From: Diprion similis
Lineage: Eukaryota > Arthropoda > Insecta > Hymenoptera > Diprionidae
DNA: 64,000 nucleotides
Reading direction: 5' to 3'
NCBI RefSeq assembly: GCF_021155765.1
Contig: NC_060117.1
Location: forward strand, 4,926,001 to 4,990,000
The position numbers and the translations under genes were made by a program. How positions within the stretch are numbered: position 1 is the first letter of the stretch; each line of letters opens with the position of its first letter. The notes below the pieces were generated by a model that saw only the letters and a program-made list of their open reading frames with translations, did no database searches and was not told the DNA's origin. This document shows positions 51,425-64,000 of this stretch, in pieces.

Positions 51425-54400
51425 GACTAATTCGACGCCCAGGAACTCAGAAAACACATGAAAAATAGCCTAGGACCAGCAGCAGAGAAATGACGATGAA
51501 AATCTGCAGTTTTTCGGCTGTAACTTTGCAGGTGTTGCTCGCAGCGTATCGGGACTGCGATTAATCGATTCCTCTCGCAAAATCACGTCGGAATAGTACC
51601 CTAAAGAATTAATTGCGGCACTTTTCAAAGTCGTCGAAATTTTCGCCAAAAATGCAAAGGGGTTAGCCTTGGATTTTTTTTGGCCGAAAAATCTTTTGTC
51701 TCGGAATCGATCCGTATGACGCTTTTTAGACTAATTCGACGCCCAGGAACTCAGAAAACACATGAAAACTAGCCTAGGACCAGCAGCAGAGAAATGACGA
51801 TGAAAATCTGCAGTTTTTCGGCTGTAACTTTGCAGGTGTTGCTCGCAGCGTATCGGGACTGCGATTAATCGATTCCTCTCGCAAAATCACGTCGGAATAG
51901 TACCCTAAATAATTAATTGCAGCACTTTTCGAAGTCGTCGAAATTCTCGCCAAAAATGCAAAGGGGTTAGCCTTGGATTTTTTTTGGCCGAAAAATCTTT
52001 TGTCTCAGAATCGATCCGTATGACGCTTTTTAGACTAATTCGACGCCCAGGAACTCAGAAAACACATGAAAAATAGCCTAGGACCAGCAGCAGAGAAATG
52101 ACGTTGAAAATCTGCAGTTTTTCGGCTGTAACTTTGCAGGTGTTGCTCGCAGCGTATCGGGACTGCGATTAATCGATTCCTCTCGCAAAATCACGTCGGA
52201 ATAGTACCCTAAAGAATTATTTGCAGCACTTTTCAAAGTCGTCGAAATTTTCGCCAAAAATGCAAAGGGGTTAGCCTTGGATTTTTTTTGGCCGAAAAAT
52301 CTTTTGTCTCGGAATCGATCCGTATGACGCTTTTTAGACTAATTCGACGCCCAGGAACTCAGAAAACACATAAAAAATAGCCTAGGACCAGCAGCAGAGA
52401 AATGACGATGAAAATCTGCAGTTTTTCGGCTGTAACTTTGCAGGTGTTGCTCGCAGCGTATCGGGACTGCGATTAATCGATTCCTCTCGCAAAATCACGT
52501 CGGAATAGTACCCCAAAGAATTAATTGCAGCACTTTTCAAAGTCGTCGAAATTTTCGCCAAAAATGCAAAGGGGTTAGCCTTGGATTTTTTTTGGCCGAA
52601 AAATCTTTTGTCTCGGAATCGATCCGTATGACGCTTTTTAGACTAATTCGACGCCCAGGAACTCAGAAACCACATGAAAAATAGCCTGAGACCAGCAGCA
52701 GAGAAATGACGATGAAAATCTGCAGTTTTTCGGCTGTAACTTTGCAGGTGTTGCTCGCAGCGTATCGGGACTGCGATTCATCGATTCCTCTCGCAAAATC
52801 ACGTCGGAATAGGACCCTAGAAAATGAATTGCAGCACTTTTCAAAGTCGTCGAAATTTTCGCCAAAAATGCAAAGGTGTTAGCCTTGGATTTTTTTTGGC
52901 CGAAAAATCTTTTGTCTCGGAATCGATCCGTATGACGCTTTTTAGACTAATTCGACGCCCAGGAACTCAGAAAACACATGAAAAATAGCCTAGGACCAGC
53001 AGCAGAGAAATGACGATGAAAATCTGCAGTTTTTCGGCTGTAACTTTGCAGGTGTTGCTCGCAGCGTATCGGGACTGCGATTAATCGATTCCTCTCGCAA
53101 AATCACGTCGGAATAGTACCCTAAAGAATTAATTGCAGCACTTTTCAAAGTCGTCGGAATTTTCGCCAAAAATGCAAAGGGGTTAGCCTTGGATTTTTTT
53201 TGGCCGAAAAATCTTTTGTCTCGGAATCGATCCGTATGACGCTCTTTAGACTAATTCGACGCCCAGGAACTCAGAAAACACATGAAAAATAGCCTAGGAC
53301 CAGCAGCAGAGAAATGACGATGAAAATCTGCAGTTTTTTGGCTGTAACTTTGCAGGTGTTGCTCGCAGCGTATCGGGACTGCGATTAATCGATTCCTCTC
53401 GCAAAATCACGTCGGAATAGTACCCTAAAGAATTAATTGCAGCACTTTTCAAAGTCGTCGAAATTTTCGCCAAAAATGCAAAGGGGTTAGCCTTGGATTT
53501 TTTTTGGCCGAAAAATCTTTTGTCTGGGAATCGATCCGTATGACGCTTTTTAGACTAATTCGACGCCCAGGAACTCAGAAAACACATGAAAAATAGCCTA
53601 GGACCAGCAGCAGAGAAATGACGATGAAAATCTGCAGTTTTTCGGCTGTCACTTTGCAGGTGTTGCTCGCAGCGTATCGGGACTGCGATTAATCGATTCC
53701 TCTCGCAAAATCACGTCGGAATAGTACCCTAAAGAATTAATTGCAGCACTTTTCAAAGTCGTCGAAATTTTCGCCAAAAATGCAAAGGGGTTAGCCTTGG
53801 ATTTTTTTTGGCCGAAAAATCTTTTGTCTCGGAATCGATCCGTATGACGCTTTTTAGACTAATTCGACGCCCAGGAACTCAGGAAACACATGAAAAATAG
53901 CCTAGGACCAGCAGCAGAGAAATGACGATGAAAATCTGCAGTTTTTTGGCTGTAACTTTGCAGGTGTTGCTCGCAGCGTATCGGGACTGCGATTAATCGA
54001 TTCCTCTCGCAAAATCACGTCGGAATAGTACCCTAAAGAATTAATTGCAGCACTTTTCAGAGTCGTCGAAATTTTCGCCAAAAATGCAAAGGGGTTAGCC
54101 TTTGATTTTTTTTGGCCGAAAAATCTTTTGTCTCGGAATCGATCCGTATGACGCTTTTTAGACTAATTCGACGCCCAGGAACTCAGAAAACACATGAAAA
54201 ATAGCCTAGGACCAGCAGCAGAGAAATGACGATGAAAATCTGCAGTTTTTCGGCTGTAACTTTGCAGGTGTTGCTCGCAGCGTATCGGAACTGCGATTAA
54301 TCGATTCCTCTCGCAAAATCACGTCGGAATAGTACCCTAAAGAATTAATTGCAGCACTTTTCAAAGTCGTCGAAATTTTCGCCAAAAATGCAAAGGGGTT

Positions 54401-56193
54401 AGCCTTGGATTTTTTTTGGCCGAAGAATCTTTTGTCTGGGAATCGATCCGTATGACGCTCTTTAGACTAATTCGACGCCCAGGAACTCAGAAAACACATG
54501 AAAAATAGCCTAGGACCAGCAGCAGAGAAATGACGATGAAAATCTGCAGTTTTTTGGCTGTAACTTTGCAGGTGTTGCTCGCAGCGTATCGGGACTGCGA
54601 TTAATCGATTCCCCTCGCAAAATCACGTCGGAATAGTACCCTAAAGAATTAATTGCAGCACTTTTCAAAGTCGTCGAAATTTCCGCCAAAAATGCAAAGG
54701 GGTTAGCCTTGGATTTTTTTTGGCCGAAAAATCTTCTGTCTCGGAATCGATCCGTATGACGCTCTTTAGACTAATTCGACGCCCAGGAACTCAGAAAACA
54801 CATGAAAAATAGCCTAGGACCAGCAGCAGAGAAATGACGATGAAAATCTGCAGTTTTTCGGCTGTAACTTTGCAGGTGTTGCTCGCAGCGTATCGGGACT
54901 GCGATTAATCGATTCCTCTCGCAAAATCACGTCGGAATAGTACCCTAAAGAATTAATTGCAGCACTTTTCAAAGTCGTCGAAATTTTCGCCAAAAATGCA
55001 AAGGGGTTAGCCTTGGATTTTTTTTGGCCGAAAAATCTTTTGTCTCGGAATCGATCCGTATGACGCTTTTTAGACTAATTCGACGCCCAGGAACTCAGAA
55101 AACACATGAAAAATAGCCTAGGACCAGCAGCAGAGAAATGACGATGAAAATCTGCAGTTTTTCGGCTGTAACTTTGCAGGTGTTGCTCGCAGCGTATCGG
55201 GACTGCGATTAATCGATTCCTCTCGCAAAATCACGTCGGAATAGTACCCCAAAGAATTAATTGCAGCACTTTTCAAAGTCGTCGAAATTTTCGCTAAAAA
55301 TGCAAAGGGGTTAGCCTTGGATTTTTTTTGGCCGAAAAATCTTTTGTCTCGGAATCGATCCGTATGACGCTTTTTAGACTAATTCGACGCCCAGGAACTC
55401 AGAAAACACATGAAAAATAGCCTGAGACCAGCAGCAGAGAAATGACGATGAAAATCTGCAGTTTTTCGGCTGTAACTTTGCAGGTGTTGCTCGCAGCGTA
55501 TCGGGACTGCGATTCATCGATTCCTCTCGCAAAATCACGTCGGAATAGGACCCTAGAAAATGAATTGCAGCACTTTTCAAAGTCGTCGAAATTTTCGCCA
55601 AAAATGCAAAGGTGTTAGCCTTGGATTTTTTTTGGCCGAAAAATCTTTTGTCTCGGAATCGATCCGTATGACGCTTTTTAGACTAATTCGACGCCCAGGA
55701 ACTCAGAAAACACATGAAAAATAGCCTAGGACCAGCAGCAGAGAAATGACGATGAAAATCTGCAGTTTTTCGGCTGTAACTTTGCAGGTGTTGCTCGCAG
55801 CGTATCGGGACTGCGATTAATCGATTCCTCTCGCAAAATCACGTCGGAATAGTACCCTAAAGAATTAATTGCAGCACTTTTCAAAGTCGTCGGAATTTTC
55901 GCCAAAAATGCAAAGGGGTTAGCCTTGGATTTTTTTTGGCCGAAAAATCTTTTGTCTCGGAATCGATCCGTATGACGCTCTTTAGACTAATTCGACGCCC
56001 AGGAACTCAGAAAACACATGAAAAATAGCCTAGGACCAGCAGCAGAGAAATGACGATGAAAATCTGCAGTTTTTTGGCTGTAACTTTGCAGGTGTTGCTC
56101 GCAGCGTATCGGGACTGCGATTAATTGATTCCTCTCGCAAAATCACGTCGGAATAGTACCCTAAAGAATTAATTGCAGCACTTTTCAAAGTCG
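51425..56193. repeat. Satellite block 3
   Basis: A 4.77-kb run of units whose rare variants reappear in 57201-61361. Marks include GAAAACTAGCC (51762), CCCTAAATAATT with CACTTTTCGAAG (about 51903), GGCTGTCACTTTG (53644), CAGGAAACAC (53879), CAGAGTCGTCG (about 54058) and CGTATCGGAACTG (54281). The offset steps from 5776 to 5472 to 5168 bp, that is 19, 18 and 17 units. Confidence 0.8.
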
Positions 56194-57200
56194 TCGGAAT
56201 TTTCGCCAAAAATGCAAAGGGGTTAGCCTTGGATTTTTTTTGGCCGAAAAATCTTTTGTCTCGGAATCGATCCGTATGACGCTTTTTAGACTAATTCGAC
56301 GCCCAGGAACTCAGAAAACACATAAAAAATAGCCTAGGACCAGCAGCAGAGAAATGACGATGAAAATCTGCAGTTTTTCGGCTGTAACTTTGCAGGTGTT
56401 GCTCGCAGCGTATCGGGACTGCGATTAATCGATTCCTCTCGCAAAATCACGTCGGAATAGTACCCTAAAGAATTAATTGCAGCACTTTTCAAAGTCGTCG
56501 AAATTTTCGCCAAAAATGCAAAGGGGTTAGCCTTGGATTTTTTTTGGCCGAAAAATCTTTTGTCTGGGAATCGATCCGTATGACGCTTCTTAGACTAATT
56601 CGACGCCCAGGAACTCAGAAAACACATGAAAAATAGCCTAGGACCAGCAGCAGAGAAATGACGATGAAAATCTGCAGTTTTTCGGCTGTAACTTTGCAGG
56701 TGTTGCTCGCAGCGTATCGGGACTGCGATTAATCGATTCCTCTCGCAAAAGCACGTCGGAATAGTACCCTGAAGAATTAATTGCAGCACTTTTCAAAGTC
56801 GTCGAAATTTTTGCCAAAAATGCAAAGGGGTTAGCCTTGGATTTTTTTTGGCCGAAAAATCTTTTGTCTCGGAATCGATCCGTAGGACGCTTTTTAGACT
56901 AATTCGACGCCCAGGAACTCAGAAAACACATGAAAAATAGCCTAGGACCAGCAGCAGAGAAATGACGTTGAAAATCTGCAGTTTTTCGGCTGTTACTTTG
57001 CAGGTGTTGCTCGCAGCGTATCGGGACTGCGATTAATCGTGTCCTCTCGCAAAATCACGTCGGAATAGTACCCTAAAGAATTAATTGCAGCACTTTTCAA
57101 AGTCGTCGAAATTTTCGCCAAAAATGCAAAGGGGTTAGCCTTGGATTTTTTTTGGCCGAAAAATCTTTTGTCTGGGAATCGATCCGTATGACGCTTCGTA

Positions 57201-60200
57201 GACTAATTCGACGCCCAGGAACTCAGAAAACACATGAAAAATAGCCTAGGACCAGCAGCAGAGAAATGACGATGAAAATCTGCAGTTTTTCGGCTGTAAC
57301 TTTGCAGGTGTTGCTCGCAGCGTATCGGGACTGCGATTAATCGATTCCTCTCGCAAAATCACGTCGGAATAGTACCCTAAAGAATTAATTGCGGCACTTT
57401 TCAAAGTCGTCGAAATTTTCGCCAAAAATGCAAAGGGGTTAGCCTTGGATTTTTTTTGGCCGAAAAATCTTTTGTCTCGGAATCGATCCGTATGACGCTT
57501 TTTAGACTAATTCGACGCCCAGGAACTCAGAAAACACATGAAAACTAGCCTAGGACCAGCAGCAGAGAAATGACGATGAAAATCTGCAGTTTTTCGGCTG
57601 TAACTTTGCAGGTGTTGCTCGCAGCGTATCGGGACTGCGATTAATCGATTCCTCTCGCAAAATCACGTCGGAATAGTACCCTAAATAATTAATTGCAGCA
57701 CTTTTCGAAGTCGTCGAAATTCTCGCCAAAAATGCAAAGGGGTTAGCCTTGGATTTTTTTTGGCCGAAAAATCTTTTGTCTCAGAATCGATCCGTATGAC
57801 GCTTTTTAGACTAATTCGACGCCCAGGAACTCAGAAAACACATGAAAAATAGCCTAGGACCAGCAGCAGAGAAATGACGTTGAAAATCTGCAGTTTTTCG
57901 GCTGTAACTTTGCAGGTGTTGCTCGCAGCGTATCGGGACTGCGATTAATCGATTCCTCTCGCAAAATCACGTCGGAATAGTACCCTAAAGAATTATTTGC
58001 AGCACTTTTCAAAGTCGTCGAAATTTTCGCCAAAAATGCAAAGGGGTTAGCCTTGGATTTTTTTTGGCCGAAAAATCTTTTGTCTCGGAATCGATCCGTA
58101 TGACGCTTTTTAGACTAATTCGACGCCCAGGAACTCAGAAAACACATAAAAAATAGCCTAGGACCAGCAGCAGAGAAATGACGATGAAAATCTGCAGTTT
58201 TTCGGCTGTAACTTTGCAGGTGTTGCTCGCAGCGTATCGGGACTGCGATTCATCGATTCCTCTCGCAAAATCACGTCGGAATAGGACCCTAGAAAATGAA
58301 TTGCAGCACTTTTCAAAGTCGTCGAAATTTTCGCCAAAAATGCAAAGGTGTTAGCCTTGGATTTTTTTTGGCCGAAAAATCTTTTGTCTCGGAATCGATC
58401 CGTATGACGCTTTTTAGACTAATTCGACGCCCAGGAACTCAGAAAACACATGAAAAATAGCCTAGGACCAGCAGCAGAGAAATGACGATGAAAATCTGCA
58501 GTTTTTCGGCTGTAACTTTGCAGGTGTTGCTCGCAGCGTATCGGGACTGCGATTAATCGATTCCTCTCGCAAAATCACGTCGGAATAGTACCCTAAAGAA
58601 TTAATTGCAGCACTTTTCAAAGTCGTCGGAATTTTCGCCAAAAATGCAAAGGGGTTAGCCTTGGATTTTTTTTGGCCGAAAAATCTTTTGTCTCGGAATC
58701 GATCCGTATGACGCTCTTTAGACTAATTCGACGCCCAGGAACTCAGAAAACACATGAAAAATAGCCTAGGACCAGCAGCAGAGAAATGACGATGAAAATC
58801 TGCAGTTTTTTGGCTGTAACTTTGCAGGTGTTGCTCGCAGCGTATCGGGACTGCGATTAATCGATTCCTCTCGCAAAATCACGTCGGAATAGTACCCTAA
58901 AGAATTAATTGCAGCACTTTTCAAAGTCGTCGAAATTTTCGCCAAAAATGCAAAGGGGTTAGCCTTGGATTTTTTTTGGCCGAAAAATCTTTTGTCTGGG
59001 AATCGATCCGTATGACGCTTTTTAGACTAATTCGACGCCCAGGAACTCAGAAAACACATGAAAAATAGCCTAGGACCAGCAGCAGAGAAATGACGATGAA
59101 AATCTGCAGTTTTTCGGCTGTCACTTTGCAGGTGTTGCTCGCAGCGTATCGGGACTGCGATTAATCGATTCCTCTCGCAAAATCACGTCGGAATAGTACC
59201 CTAAAGAATTAATTGCAGCACTTTTCAAAGTCGTCGAAATTTTCGCCAAAAATGCAAAGGGGTTAGCCTTGGATTTTTTTTGGCCGAAAAATCTTTTGTC
59301 TCGGAATCGATCCGTATGACGCTTTTTAGACTAATTCGACGCCCAGGAACTCAGGAAACACATGAAAAATAGCCTAGGACCAGCAGCAGAGAAATGACGA
59401 TGAAAATCTGCAGTTTTTTGGCTGTAACTTTGCAGGTGTTGCTCGCAGCGTATCGGGACTGCGATTAATCGATTCCTCTCGCAAAATCACGTCGGAATAG
59501 TACCCTAAAGAATTAATTGCAGCACTTTTCAGAGTCGTCGAAATTTTCGCCAAAAATGCAAAGGGGTTAGCCTTTGATTTTTTTTGGCCGAAAAATCTTT
59601 TGTCTCGGAATCGATCCGTATGACGCTTTTTAGACTAATTCGACGCCCAGGAACTCAGAAAACACATGAAAAATAGCCTAGGACCAGCAGCAGAGAAATG
59701 ACGATGAAAATCTGCAGTTTTTCGGCTGTAACTTTGCAGGTGTTGCTCGCAGCGTATCGGAACTGCGATTAATCGATTCCTCTCGCAAAATCACGTCGGA
59801 ATAGTACCCTAAAGAATTAATTGCAGCACTTTTCAAAGTCGTCGAAATTTTCGCCAAAAATGCAAAGGGGTTAGCCTTGGATTTTTTTTGGCCGAAGAAT
59901 CTTTTGTCTGGGAATCGATCCGTATGACGCTCTTTAGACTAATTCGACGCCCAGGAACTCAGAAAACACATGAAAAATAGCCTAGGACCAGCAGCAGAGA
60001 AATGACGATGAAAATCTGCAGTTTTTCGGCTGTAACTTTGCAGGTGTTGCTCGCAGCGTATCGGGACTGCGATTAATCGATTCCTCTCGCAAAATCACGT
60101 CGGAATAGTACCCTAAAGAATTAATTGCAGCACTTTTCAAAGTCGTCGAAATTTTCGCCAAAAATGCAAAGGGGTTAGCCTTGGATTTTTTTTGGCCGAA

Positions 60201-61361
60201 AAATCTTTTGTCTCGGAATCGATCCGTATGACGCTTTTTAGACTAATTCGACGCCCAGGAACTCAGAAAACACATGAAAAATAGCCTAGGACCAGCAGCA
60301 GAGAAATGACGATGAAAATCTGCAGTTTTTCGGCTGTAACTTTGCAGGTGTTGCTCGCAGCGTATCGGGACTGCGATTAATCGATTCCTCTCGCAAAATC
60401 ACGTCGGAATAGTACCCCAAAGAATTAATTGCAGCACTTTTCAAAGTCGTCGAAATTTTCGCTAAAAATGCAAAGGGGTTAGCCTTGGATTTTTTTTGGC
60501 CGAAAAATCTTTTGTCTCGGAATCGATCCGTATGACGCTTTTTAGACTAATTCGACGCCCAGGAACTCAGAAAACACATGAAAAATAGCCTGAGACCAGC
60601 AGCAGAGAAATGACGATGAAAATCTGCAGTTTTTCGGCTGTAACTTTGCAGGTGTTGCTCGCAGCGTATCGGGACTGCGATTCATCGATTCCTCTCGCAA
60701 AATCACGTCGGAATAGGACCCTAGAAAATGAATTGCAGCACTTTTCAAAGTCGTCGAAATTTTCGCCAAAAATGCAAAGGTGTTAGCCTTGGATTTTTTT
60801 TGGCCGAAAAATCTTTTGTCTCGGAATCGATCCGTATGACGCTTTTTAGACTAATTCGACGCCCAGGAACTCAGAAAACACATGAAAAATAGCCTAGGAC
60901 CAGCAGCAGAGAAATGACGATGAAAATCTGCAGTTTTTCGGCTGTAACTTTGCAGGTGTTGCTCGCAGCGTATCGGGACTGCGATTAATCGATTCCTCTC
61001 GCAAAATCACGTCGGAATAGTACCCTAAAGAATTAATTGCAGCACTTTTCAAAGTCGTCGGAATTTTCGCCAAAAATGCAAAGGGGTTAGCCTTGGATTT
61101 TTTTTGGCCGAAAAATCTTTTGTCTCGGAATCGATCCGTATGACGCTCTTTAGACTAATTCGACGCCCAGGAACTCAGAAAACACATGAAAAATAGCCTA
61201 GGACCAGCAGCAGAGAAATGACGATGAAAATCTGCAGTTTTTTGGCTGTAACTTTGCAGGTGTTGCTCGCAGCGTATCGGGACTGCGATTAATTGATTCC
61301 TCTCGCAAAATCACGTCGGAATAGTACCCTAAAGAATTAATTGCAGCACTTTTCAAAGTCG
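57201..61361. repeat. Satellite block 4 (copy of block 3)
   Basis: It repeats block 3 variant by variant but lacks two whole units, those at about 52.38-52.69 and 54.55-54.86 kb of block 3. The 608-bp length difference equals two monomers exactly. Confidence 0.8.
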
Positions 61362-64000
61362 TCGAAATTTTCGCCAAAAATGCAAAGGGGTTAGCCTTGG
61401 ATTTTTTTTGGCCGAAAAATCTTTTGTCTGGGAATCGATCCGTATGACGCTTTTTAGACTAATTCGACGCCCAGGAACTCAGAAAACACATGAAAAATAG
61501 CCTAGGACCAGCAGCAGAGAAATGACGATGAAAATCTGCAGTTTTTCGGCTGTAACTTTGCAGGTGTTGCTCGCAGCGTATCGGGACTGCGATTAATCGA
61601 TTCCTCTCGCAAAATCACGTCGGAATAGTACCCTAAAGAATTAATTGCAGCACTTTTCAAAGTCGTCGAAATTTTCGCCAAAAATGCAAAGGGGTTAGCC
61701 TTGGATTTTTTTTGGCCGAAGAATCTTTTGTCTGGGAATCGATCCGTATGACGCTCTTTAGACTAATTCGACGCCCAGGAACTCAGAAAACACATGAAAA
61801 ATAGCCTAGGACCAGCAGCAGAGAAATGACGATGAAAATCTGCAGTTTTTTGGCTGTAACTTTGCAGCTGTTGCTCGCAGCGTATCGGGACTGCGATTAA
61901 TCGATTCCCCTCGCAAGATCACGTCGGAATAGTACCCTAAAGAATTAATTGCAGCACTTTTCAAAGTCGTCGAAATTTCCGCCAAAAATGCAAAGGGGTT
62001 AGCCTTGGATTTTTTTCGGCCGAAAAATCTTTTGTCTGGGAATCGATCCGTATGACGCTTTTTAGACTAATTCGACGCCCAGGAACTCAGAAAACACATG
62101 AAAAATAGCCTGGGACCAGCAGGAGAGAAATGACGATGAAAATCTGCAGTTTTTCGGCTGTAACTTTGCAGGTGTTGCTCGCAGCGTATCGGGACTGCGA
62201 TTAATCGATTCCTCTCGCAAAATCACGTCGGAATAGTACCCTAAAGAATTAATTGCAGCACTTTTCAAAGTCGTCGAAATTTTCGCCAAAAATGCAAAGG
62301 GGTTAGCCTTGGATTTTTTTTGGCCGAAAAATCTTTTGTCTCGGAATCGATCCGTATGACGCTCTTTAGACTAATTCGACGCCCAGGAACTCAGAAAACA
62401 CATGAAAAATAGCCTAGGACCAGCAGCAGAGAAATGACGATGAAAATCTGCAGTTTTTTGGCTGTAACTTTGCAGGTGTTGCTCGCAGCGTATCGGGACA
62501 GCGATTAATCGATTCCCCTCGCAAAATCACGTCGGAATAGTACCCTAAAGAATTATTGCAGCACTTTTCAAAGTCGTCGAAATTTTCGCCAAAAATGCAA
62601 AGGGGTTAGCCTTGGATTTTTTTTGGCCGAAAAATCTTTTGTCCGGGAATCGATCCGTATGACGCTTTTTAGACTAATTCGACGCCCAGGAACTCAGAAA
62701 ACACATGAAAAATAGCCTAGGACCAGCAGGAGAGAAATGACGATGAAAATCTGCAGTTTTTCGGCTGTAACTTTGCAGGTGTTGCTCGCAGCGTATCGGG
62801 ACTGCGATTAATCGATTCCTCTCGCAAAATCACGTCGGAATAGTACCCTAAAGAATTAATTGCAGCACTTTTCAAAGTGGTCGAAATTTTCGCCAAAAAT
62901 GCAAAGGGGTTAGCCTTGGATTTTTTTAGGCCGAAGAATCTTTTGTCTGGGAATCGATCCGTATGACGCTTTTTAGACTAATTCGACGCCCAGGAACTCA
63001 GAAAACACATGAAGAATAGCCTGGGACCAGCAGCAGAGAAATGACGATGAAAATCTGCAGTTTTTCGGCTGTAACTTTGCAGGTGTTGCTCGCAGCGTAT
63101 CGGGACTGCGATTAATCGATTCCTCTCGCAAAATCACGTCGGAATAGTACCCTAAAGAATTAATTGCAGCACTTTTCAAAGTCGTCGAAATTTTCGCCAA
63201 AAATGCAAAGGGGTTAGCCTTGGATTTTTTTTGGCCGAAAAATCTTTTGTCTGGGAATCGATCCGTATGACGCTTTTTAGACTAATTCGACGCCCAGGAA
63301 CTCAGAAAACACATGAAAAATAGCCTAGGACCAGCAGCAGAGAAATGACGATGAAAATCTGCAGTTTTTCGGCTGTAACTTTGCAGGTGTTGCTCGCAGC
63401 GTATCGGGACTGCGATTAATCGATTCCTCTCGCAAAATCACGTCGGAATAGTACCCTAAAGAATTAATTGCAGCACTTTTCAAAGTCGTCGAAATTTTCG
63501 CCAAAAATGCAAAGGGGTTAGCCTTGGATTTTTTTTGGCCGAAAAATCTTTTGTCTCGGAATCGATCCGTATGACGCTTTTTAGACTAATTCGACGCCCA
63601 GGAACTCAGAAAACACATGAAAAATAGCCTAGGACCAGCAGCAGAGAAATGACGATGAAAATCTGCAGTTTTTCGGCTGTAACTTTGCAGGTGTTGCTCG
63701 CAGCGTATCGGGACTGCGATTAATCGATTCCTCTCGCAAAATCACGTCGGAATAGTACCCCAAAGAATTAATTGCAGCACTTTTCAAAGTCGTCGAAATT
63801 TTCGCTAAAAATGCAAAGGGGTTAGCCTTGGATTTTTTTTGGCCGAAAAATCTTTTGTCTCGGAATCGATCCGTATGACGCTTTTTAGACTAATTCGACG
63901 CCCAGGAACTCAGAAAACACATGAAAAATAGCCTGAGACCAGCAGCAGAGAAATGACGATGAAAATCTGCAGTTTTTCGGCTGTAACTTTGCAGGTGTTG

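Larger units (their letters stand above)
41465..64000. repeat. 304-bp tandem satellite array
   Basis: A head-to-tail array continues to the window edge. Using GACGATGAAAATCTGCAG as an anchor, units begin at 41465 and 41769; 42073, 42377, 42681, 42985 and 43289 follow at exactly 304 bp, and the last anchor is at 63955. That is 74 complete units with a net deficit of only 6 bp. Units differ by a few substitutions that recur in blocks. The monomer has no conserved long reading frame: the 60-86 residue ORFs on the minus strand arise from particular variants, and 304 is not a multiple of three, so no frame persists. It contains overlapping palindromes GATTAATC and AATCGATT, a CCTAGG palindrome, and a separated inverted pair TTTTTCGGC/GCCGAAAAA. 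Confidence 0.97.

Noticed and set aside
41476-63200. Repeated 64-86 residue ORFs in the satellite as a tandem gene family
   Set aside because: They appear only where a particular monomer variant removes a stop. The unit length of 304 is not divisible by three, the products overlap the array phase rather than any gene boundary, and no start or splice context is conserved.

Overview
The window is nuclear DNA from an animal, most probably an insect. It is AT-rich, genes are split by short GT-AG introns, and the four recognisable genes are animal genes whose introns can be placed exactly. A hymenopteran is my best guess from the overall look, but nothing here proves the order. There are no bacterial or organelle signatures, and I found no rRNA, tRNA or CRISPR.

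Layout: (1) 964-5556, plus strand: a complete three-exon BOD1/BOD1L-type gene, with an N-terminal COMPASS-Shg1 domain and a long Lys/Ser/Asp/Glu-rich tail. (2) 5557-12277: spacer holding a 660-bp foldback (MITE-like) element. (3) 12278-18512, plus: a complete five-exon mitoferrin gene (SLC25 mitochondrial iron carrier), whose first intron carries a second kind of foldback element flanked by TTAA. (4) 18513-22687: empty spacer. (5) 22688-23613, plus: a small three-exon gene resembling the SPMIP1/ATP6V1FNB sperm axoneme family. (6) 24547-25199: a second copy of the 660-bp foldback family. (7) 25522-39304, minus: a complete DOCK1/2/5-type Rac exchange factor gene (myoblast city, mbc), reconstructed as 22 in-phase coding exons (1968 codons) plus one candidate 33-codon cassette exon. 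(8) 39305-41160: the mbc 5' flank, with no recognisable gene. (9) About 41160 to the right edge: an unbroken satellite array of a 304-bp monomer, 74 complete units plus a diverged edge unit, running off the window.

The genes do not form a pathway. They are ordinary housekeeping or developmental neighbours: chromosome biorientation or H3K4 methylation complex, mitochondrial iron import, sperm axoneme, and actin or phagocytosis signalling. The most unusual part is the satellite. Its unit length is almost invariant (four small indels in 74 units), it contains nested multi-kilobase tandem duplications of blocks of units, and its proximal edge lies only about 1.9 kb upstream of the mbc start codon. 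The short ORFs inside the array are by-products of the repeat, not genes.
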